A stretch of 6,482 bases of DNA from Planctomycetota bacterium (GTDB taxonomy: Bacteria; Planctomycetota; MHYJ01; WSZJ01; JACPWG01), in assembly GCA_016220045.1 (NCBI GenBank), contig JACRIP010000494.1, positions 1-6,482 on the forward strand. Reading direction: 5' to 3'. Positions 1 through 4,042 of this stretch are shown piece after piece. The stretch's first letter is position 1. Each line of letters opens with the position of its first letter. Position numbers and translations under genes: made by a program. The notes below the pieces were generated by a model that was given only the letters and a program-made list of their open reading frames with translations, was not told the DNA's origin and made no database searches.

Positions 1-78
1 CCCGGCGCCCTCGAGGATCTCGCGCAGTAGGGAAACGGTATCCGGCTCGTCGTCCACCACCAGAATGCGCTTCGCCAT
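1..78 (-). CDS. Response regulator receiver domain, N-terminal fragment (cut by window edge)
   Basis: The 26 codons visible begin MAKRILVVDDEPDTVSLL, the first beta strand and alpha helix of a CheY-like receiver. D9 and D10, followed by E11, form the acidic Mg2+-binding pocket. The phospho-acceptor Asp (expected near residue 53), the Thr/Ser and Lys switch residues and any output domain lie outside the window, so a stand-alone receiver and a full regulator cannot be told apart. The ATG at 76-78 is supported by a strong Shine-Dalgarno GGGAGG (minus strand, 85-90) six bases upstream. It has the same orientation as the DUF4388 gene and the hybrid kinase upstream, so it is a plausible phosphotransfer partner of that kinase (inference from position only). 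Confidence 0.88.
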   Translation of the reverse strand, partial: MAKRILVVDDEPDTVSLLREILEGAG

Positions 79-91
79 GGTTTGCCTCCCT

Positions 92-111
92 GGCGGATAG
101 ACTATCGCGCC
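92..111. promoter_or_regulatory. Inverted repeat overlapping the putative -10 of the response regulator
   Basis: GATAG (96-100) and CTATC (102-106) are perfect inverted arms around one central base. They are extended by GGCG (92-95) and CGCC (108-111) with one bulged G at 107. The dyad sits over the proposed -10 and start of transcription, where an operator would act. It could equally be a small hairpin in the leader RNA, or chance. No regulator is identified. Confidence 0.25.
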
Positions 112-127
112 GACGGGGCGGTTGCAA
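99..127 (-). promoter_or_regulatory. Possible sigma70-type promoter for the response regulator
   Basis: On the minus strand a TTGCAA box (122-127) is followed after 17 bp by TAGTCT (99-104), then the Shine-Dalgarno and ATG. The -35 matches consensus well. The -10 matches only three of six bases, so this is a weak call. It lies entirely on the response-regulator side of the putative inserted element, so the gene could be transcribed even though the insertion separates it from the upstream operon. Confidence 0.35.
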
Positions 128-133
128 CACCTT

Positions 134-143
134 CCGCCTAACC
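134..143. repeat. Left 10-bp direct repeat, candidate target-site duplication
   Basis: CCGCCTAACC occurs here and again, identically, at 512-521. The bases beyond it differ on both sides, so the match is exactly 10 bp. Each copy lies just outside an inverted repeat (148-158 / 498-508), the arrangement expected of a target-site duplication made by transposon insertion. The copy at 512-521 contains the final Gly codon and stop of the DUF4388 gene. Confidence 0.6.
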
Positions 144-147
144 GTGT

Positions 148-158
148 GCATGTCCGTA
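148..158 (+). repeat. Left terminal inverted repeat of the putative element
   Basis: GCATGTCCGTA is the exact reverse complement of 498-508. Allowing mismatches, the match extends outward to about 12 of 14 positions, ending next to the direct repeat. Confidence 0.6.
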
Positions 159-171
159 TCTGCGCAGTTCG

Positions 172-201
172 CGTAGGGGCGCGTCGAGACGCGCCCCTAC
201 G
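172..201. repeat. 30-bp palindromic repeat, copy 1
   Basis: Two perfectly complementary 14-base arms (first arm CGTAGGGGCGCGTC) surround a central GA. As RNA or single-stranded DNA it would form a long, very stable hairpin. The second copy at 431-460 differs at two positions. Paired, almost identical palindromes in one gap indicate a dispersed, REP-like family rather than a gene-specific terminator. There is no T-tract after it on either strand. Confidence 0.8.
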
Positions 202-430
202 GCGCAGGCCACCGCCGGGATGAAGCCGCCGCGGCCTCCGGCAGGCCGTGCGCGAGGTGCGGTTCGGCCCAAACCGGTTCGCATTCGCGAGCGGCAGGAT
301 CCGCGGGACGCGGGGTTCGCAGGCAGTCGGTGGATCGCCATCCTCGCCTCCGGCGCGGCGTGCCGGGCCGTGGGCGCACGTCGGCGGGCAAGGTGCCTCG
401 GGGCGAGCGGACCCGGCATACGCTGTTCCA

Positions 431-460
431 CGTAGGGGCGCGTCAAGACGCGCCCCTCCG
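431..460. repeat. 30-bp palindromic repeat, copy 2
   Basis: Same family as 172-201 and in the same orientation. It differs at the centre (AA for GA) and near the right end (TCC for TAC), which breaks one pair of the stem. It lies about 55 bases past the stop of the DUF4388 gene, so it could protect or end that transcript. It lacks the U-tract of an intrinsic terminator. Confidence 0.8.
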
Positions 461-497
461 GCCCGGTCAGGAGAACGAGGATGCGGCCAGGTGCACG

Positions 498-508
498 TAC
501 GGACATGC
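498..508 (-). repeat. Right terminal inverted repeat of the putative element
   Basis: TACGGACATGC is the exact reverse complement of 148-158. It lies three bases inside the right-hand direct repeat. Confidence 0.6.
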
Positions 509-511
509 GCC

Positions 512-521
512 CCGCCTAACC
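512..521. repeat. Right 10-bp direct repeat, containing the DUF4388 stop codon
   Basis: CCGCCTAACC is identical to 134-143. On the minus strand it reads as the last Gly codon (GGT), the TAG stop of the DUF4388 gene (516-518), then GCGG. If it is a target-site duplication, insertion here left the reading frame and stop intact. Confidence 0.6.
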
Positions 522-2090
522 CGCCCCGCCGCGCCGGGTCTCCAGCATCTGCAACCGGCGGTTCGCCGCCTGCCGCACCTGGTCCGTCACGCCCAGGTTG
601 CGGGCCAGGCTCTTCAAGTCGTTCTCCCCGAGGCGGGCGAGCAGGTCGACGGCACAGCCGATCGGGGTCTTCGGGTTGAAGGCCAGGTTGCGCGCGATCG
701 CGCGTTGGTTCGACCAGCGGCGGGTGCGCGAAATGTCGCGTAGCGCATCGGAGTTCGCCGTCGGCATGCCGGCGATGGTCTCGATCAGCCCCTCGTTCAT
801 GCGCGGGCTCCCGATCACGGCGGTCGCGATCTGCGCGAAGGGGCTGGCGGCGAGGGAAAGCTGCTGCTTCGGCGTGCCGGTGAGGGCGAGGTAGAGGCGA
901 TCGGGCAGCGGCAGGCTGCTCAGCGCGCGCCGGCGGGCGCGGCGGCCGCCCCGCCCGCCGGGGTGACCGTCCTCCGGGCGCGGTTCGCGCGCGTGCGGGT
1001 TGGCGTCGAGCGCGGCGCGGACCGTGGGGTCGGCGGCGAAGCGCGAGGCGGCTACGGCCGCGGCGGTCTGTGCATCGGCGCGGGCGGCGATCTCGGCCGC
1101 GAGGCGCTCGGTAAGGGCGGGGTGCTCGAGCGCGCCCTCCTGCAGCTCCGGATCATCGGGGAAGGCCCTGAGCAGGGCGGCCAGCACGTCGAGCGTGACC
1201 GCGGGGTCGGCGACGAGTCCGAGCAGCACGTCCTGCGGCAGCTCGCGCAGGGTGGAGAGGGCGGCCGCGCGCACTTCGACGGAGGGGTCGGCGGCGAGGC
1301 GCAGGAGCACGGGCACGGCCGTGGTCTCGCCGCCCGGGAGGTAGCGCCGGGCGATCGCCGTACGCGTCTCGACGGAGAGCTTGCCGGCATCGAGGTCCGC
1401 GAGCAGGGCGACGACGCGGGCCTGCCGCTCGACCTCGCGCGCCGCCGCCGCCAGCCGGCGCTCGTCGGCCCGCCGCATCGCCTCCAGGATGATCGAGGAG
1501 GCGGGCAGCTCCTGCGCGCCGATCGGAGCGGTCGCTCCGGCCGTCACCTGATACGAACCCTCGTCGAGCGCCAGCAGATCGTAGAGGGCATCCTCCGCCG
1601 CGGCGTCCGCGCCGGCATGGAGCAGCCGGCCCCCTTCCATGTGCAGCGCCCCTTTCCCCTCGGCTCCGGCCTGCACGTCGATGCGGCACGGCCGGCCGTT
1701 CATCTCGAAGAGCTGGACCAGCTCGACCAGGGAGAGGGTGGGAATGTCGCCGCGCACGCTCCAGGCGGGCGCGGTGGCGGGCCGGCAGGCGGGCGCGGCG
1801 CGCATCGCCAGGAAGAGCAGGTCGGCGGTCGCCCGCGTGACGGTGCGCTCGCGCGGCGGCCCCGCGGGTTCGATGACGCACTCGCTTTCCACCCAGCCGG
1901 CGAGGCGCAGGAACGCCTCCTCGCCGACCGCGATGCCCAGCCGCGAATCGGTGAGCGCCCCCTCCTGGAAGTGCAGATACCCGCCGGTGTCGCGCGTGCG
2001 CAGGAAGACGCAGAGGTCGCGCCGGTGCAGTTCCAGGAGCTGCATCAGCTCGAACAGGCCCAGATACGGGGTATTCCCGGTTACCGACAA
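516..2090 (-). CDS. Double DUF4388 (PATAN-like) protein with HEAT-like repeats and a conserved C-terminal domain
   Basis: A 524-residue soluble protein with no signal peptide or membrane segment. Residues about 4-95 and 112-205 are two DUF4388 units. Each has the pattern L-x-E-L-x-Q-L-h-E (L12-E20; L121-E129), then a G-x-L-x-h-x-x-G-x-L strand pair and an acidic helix (GEEAF at 56-60; EDALYDLL at 166-173). DUF4388 is related to the PATAN domain of cyanobacterial PatA-type regulators and is a protein-interaction module in signalling and motility systems. Residues about 215-370 are Ala/Leu-rich helices with HEAT-like units (DPSVEVRAAAL at 268-278). A basic Gly/Arg linker (377-388) leads to a C-terminal domain (about 395-515) with SPR (428-430), NPKTP (472-476) and DLKSLARN (491-498), a pattern I recognise at the ends of DUF4388 and HEAT-like proteins of delta-proteobacterial type. 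Start: TTG at 2090, eight bases after AGGAG. A GTG at 2153 adds 21 poorly supported residues. It lies 157 bp after the hybrid kinase, probably co-transcribed. The molecular function is unknown. Confidence 0.85.
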   Translation of the reverse strand: MSVTGNTPYLGLFELMQLLELHRRDLCVFLRTRDTGGYLHFQEGALTDSRLGIAVGEEAFLRLAGWVESECVIEPAGPPRERTVTRATADLLFLAMRAAPACRPATAPAWSVRGDIPTLSLVELVQLFEMNGRPCRIDVQAGAEGKGALHMEGGRLLHAGADAAAEDALYDLLALDEGSYQVTAGATAPIGAQELPASSIILEAMRRADERRLAAAAREVERQARVVALLADLDAGKLSVETRTAIARRYLPGGETTAVPVLLRLAADPSVEVRAAALSTLRELPQDVLLGLVADPAVTLDVLAALLRAFPDDPELQEGALEHPALTERLAAEIAARADAQTAAAVAASRFAADPTVRAALDANPHAREPRPEDGHPGGRGGRRARRRALSSLPLPDRLYLALTGTPKQQLSLAASPFAQIATAVIGSPRMNEGLIETIAGMPTANSDALRDISRTRRWSNQRAIARNLAFNPKTPIGCAVDLLARLGENDLKSLARNLGVTDQVRQAANRRLQMLETRRGGAG

Positions 2091-2098
2091 GTCCGGGT

Positions 2099-2103
2099 CT
2101 CCT
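2099..2103 (-). promoter_or_regulatory. Shine-Dalgarno deciding the TTG start of the DUF4388 gene
   Basis: AGGAG on the minus strand lies eight bases before the TTG at 2088-2090. The in-frame GTG at 2153 has no recognisable Shine-Dalgarno. The first DUF4388 strand begins only a few residues after the TTG, as is usual for proteins that start with this domain. Confidence 0.6.
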
Positions 2104-2247
2104 GTGGAGGCGCGGGGGAGGGGCCGGGCGCCGTCCGCCGTCCGGCCGGGCACGGTTTCGGCGCCACGGCGAGCAGGAGGAGGGCGGTGGCGTGCAGGGC
2201 GCCCGCCGGCGGGGTCGGTCAGCCCGATGCGAACCGGGCCCGGCGGA

Positions 2248-3831
2248 CTACGTCGCGCCGGCCTTCTGGGCGAAGAAGCGGGAGAGACTGGAGAGCAGAT
2301 CGTCGGGCACGAAGGGCTTGGAGACGAAGCCCGAGGCGCCGTGCTGCTCGGCGCGCTCGCGCACGCCCGACTCGACGCGTGCGCTCAGCATCCACACGGG
2401 CAAGGTACGCACGCGCTCGCGGCCCCGAATCTCCTGCAGGATCGTGATGCCGTCCATCCCCTGCATCGCGATGTCGAGCAGGACGAGGTCGATGGCTTCG
2501 CTCTCGAGCATCGTCAGGGCCTCGGCGCCGCCCGGCGCCAGCAGGACCTGGTAGCCCGCCGAACCGAGCAACGCCTGCAGGAAATCCCGGATGTCGGTCT
2601 CGTCGTCCACCACCAGGATGCGACCCACCGTGGGACGGACCGCCGCGGACTCTCCCGCGCGCACGCCCGTGCCGGCGCTCTTGCCGCCCGGCTCGGCCGC
2701 GCCCGCGAGCGGCAGCGTGAAGGTGAAGGTCGTGCCCTTCCCCTCTTCGCTCGCGACCGAAATCGGGCACTGATGCGCGTCCAGGATCTCCTTGACGATC
2801 GCCAGGCCCAGGCCGATGCCGCCGAATTTGCGCGTCATGCTCCCGTCCGCCTGCCAGAAACGCTCGAACACGTGGTGCTGCATGTGCCGCGGGATGCCGC
2901 ACCCGGTATCCACGACGTGGATCGCGGCGCAGTTCCCCTCCGCGCGCTCGGCGCGCACGATGATCCGCCCGCCGATCTCGGTGAACTTGAGCGCGTTGCC
3001 GAGCAGGTTGGCCAGCACCTGATCGAAGAGCGACTCGTCCGCGAACACCATGAGCGGCGCCGCCGGCAGTTCGGTCGAAAGCAGGATGTCCTTCTTCTGG
3101 CAATCCGGCCGGAAGGACTCGACGGCCTCCGTGATCGCGTGCTGCAGGGCGAAGGGCATGCGGGCGAGCGGGCGCCGCTTGGCTTCCAGCCCGGCGTACA
3201 GGATCAGGCTGTCGATGATCCCCTTGAGCCGGCGGATGTTCCGCATCGAGATCTCGAGCGCGCGCCGCTGCTTGTCCGTGATCGGGCCCATCTTCTCCTC
3301 GATCAGGAGTTCCGCGTAGCCGCTGATCGAGACCAGCGGCGTGCGCAGCTCGTGCGACACGTTCGAGATGAACTCGCTCTTCAGCCGGTCCAGCTCCTCC
3401 AGTCGGGACTTCGCCTGAGCCGTCTCGCGCAGCGAATTCTCGAGCTTGACCCGCTCCATGACCTTGCGCACGATGAGCGGAACCGTGTAGACGAGCTTGT
3501 CGGACTTGACGAGGTAGTCGTAGGCGCCGAGCTTCATCGCCTGGACCGCGATTTCCTCGTTCCCCATGCCGGTCACCATCACGACCGGCAGGAGGTAGTT
3601 GCGGGCGCGCAGTTCCTTGAGCAGCCGCAGCCCGTCCATGCCCGGCAGGGAGTAGTCGAGCAGGATCAGGTCATAACTGCAGTGGGTCAGGCGCTCCAGG
3701 CAATCGTCGCCGCTGACCGCGGTTTCGATCTCGCAGGGGATGTGCTCGGCTTCCAGCGCCCGCCGCGTGAGGATGTGATAGTTGACGTTGTCTTCCACGA
3801 GCAGAATGCGGAAGGTCGTTCGACTGCTCAT
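2248..3831 (-). CDS. Hybrid sensor histidine kinase, REC-HisKA-HATPase-REC
   Basis: A 527-residue cytoplasmic protein with no membrane segment and no PAS, GAF or HAMP domain. Residues 7-125 form an N-terminal receiver (E13/D14, phospho-Asp D59, T87, K109). A helical linker (about 120-150) leads to the dimerisation helix with the H-box FISNVSHELRTP, phosphorylatable H160. The ATPase domain has the N-box N275-N279, G1 box D308-x-G310-x-G312, F-box around F322-F325 and the glycine-rich lid G338/G340/G342. After a Gly/Ala linker (about 376-402) comes a second receiver (D409/D410, phospho-Asp D453, S483, K505). All catalytic residues are intact, so it should autophosphorylate and relay internally to D453. 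The N-terminal receiver replaces a sensor and probably takes phosphate from another kinase (inference). The ATG at 3831 is chosen because GGAGG lies eight bases upstream and the receiver starts at once. The open frame continues to 4065, but across the promoter. It is the first gene of the minus-strand operon and diverges from the Ser/Thr kinase gene. Confidence 0.95.
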   Translation of the reverse strand: MSSRTTFRILLVEDNVNYHILTRRALEAEHIPCEIETAVSGDDCLERLTHCSYDLILLDYSLPGMDGLRLLKELRARNYLLPVVMVTGMGNEEIAVQAMKLGAYDYLVKSDKLVYTVPLIVRKVMERVKLENSLRETAQAKSRLEELDRLKSEFISNVSHELRTPLVSISGYAELLIEEKMGPITDKQRRALEISMRNIRRLKGIIDSLILYAGLEAKRRPLARMPFALQHAITEAVESFRPDCQKKDILLSTELPAAPLMVFADESLFDQVLANLLGNALKFTEIGGRIIVRAERAEGNCAAIHVVDTGCGIPRHMQHHVFERFWQADGSMTRKFGGIGLGLAIVKEILDAHQCPISVASEEGKGTTFTFTLPLAGAAEPGGKSAGTGVRAGESAAVRPTVGRILVVDDETDIRDFLQALLGSAGYQVLLAPGGAEALTMLESEAIDLVLLDIAMQGMDGITILQEIRGRERVRTLPVWMLSARVESGVRERAEQHGASGFVSKPFVPDDLLSSLSRFFAQKAGAT

Positions 3832-3873
3832 CGAGTTTCCCTCCCCCGAGGAAGAAGGTTCGCGCACGGACGG

Positions 3874-3902
3874 ATGATAGCAAGCGGGTGGGAACGCGTC
3901 AA
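3874..3902 (-). promoter_or_regulatory. Sigma70-type promoter for the hybrid kinase operon
   Basis: On the minus strand TTGACG (3897-3902) is followed after exactly 17 bp by TATCAT (3874-3879), with five of six matches to each consensus box. Transcription would start near 3867, giving a leader of about 36 bases with GGAGG at 3840-3844. It lies inside the upstream extension of the kinase open frame, which argues against that longer start. Confidence 0.7.
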
Positions 3903-3925
3903 CTCCCGATAATCGAGCGCAGCCC

Positions 3926-3954
3926 TTTACACGCCCTGTCGCCTCTGCTATCTT
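3926..3954 (+). promoter_or_regulatory. Sigma70-type promoter for the Ser/Thr kinase gene
   Basis: TTTACA (3926-3931) is followed after 17 bp by TATCTT (3949-3954), with five of six and four of six consensus matches. Transcription would start near 3961, giving a leader of about 82 bases. Its -35 box is 23 bp from the -35 box of the opposing kinase promoter, so RNA polymerases or a regulator bound between them could affect both. Confidence 0.55.
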
Positions 3955-4042
3955 CGGCGCGTCCGCGGCCCCGACCCGCCCCGCCCTGCTTCGCCCCCGC
4001 AACGCGCACCCCGCACCCCCCGCGGCCGAGAGGGCCCCCTGC

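Larger units (their letters stand above)
144..511. mobile_element. Putative non-autonomous MITE-like element, about 368 bp
   Basis: The segment is bounded by identical 10-bp direct repeats (134-143, 512-521). It has near-terminal inverted repeats: GCATGTCCGTA at 148-158 is exactly complementary to 498-508, with partial complementarity further out. Two 30-bp palindromes of one family sit inside it (172-201 and 431-460). The interior 202-430 shows no convincing gene: reading frames are open on both strands only because GC content is high, and none resembles a transposase. Size, terminal repeats and lack of coding capacity fit a miniature inverted-repeat element mobilised in trans. The exact ends are uncertain by a few bases. 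A cluster of palindromic intergenic repeats without transposition is the main alternative. Confidence 0.5.

Noticed and set aside
46..68. Near-identical DNA at about 46-68 and 2602-2625 as a possible repeat
   Set aside because: Both encode the conserved ILVVDDE strand of receiver domains. The match is explained by protein conservation and shared codon use.
202..430. Possible gene or RNA cargo in the interior of the putative element
   Set aside because: There is no ribosome site, no domain, no strong RNA fold beyond the flanking palindromes, and no promoter. I see nothing supportable in it.
138..506. 122-codon minus-strand open frame spanning the whole putative element, with ATG in the right inverted repeat and stop in the left direct repeat
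   Set aside because: It reads straight through both palindromes, has no Shine-Dalgarno, is rich in Arg/Ala/Pro/Gly as expected of chance frames in GC-rich DNA, and matches no family I recognise.
2202..2243. Perfect palindromes CCCGCCGGCGGG (2202-2213) and CCGGGCCCGG (2234-2243) after the hybrid-kinase stop, as a possible terminator
   Set aside because: They have no loop and no T-tract on the minus strand. Short GC-only palindromes are common at this base composition.
963..2447. 494-codon plus-strand open frame opposite the DUF4388 and hybrid-kinase genes
   Set aside because: It is antisense to well-supported domains and crosses two genes and the gap between them. Its composition (Gly/Arg/Glu/Gln) is that of a GC-rich shadow frame.
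1639..3912. 757-codon plus-strand open frame
   Set aside because: Shadow of the hybrid kinase and DUF4388 genes. It has no recognisable domain, whereas the opposite strand has intact catalytic motifs.
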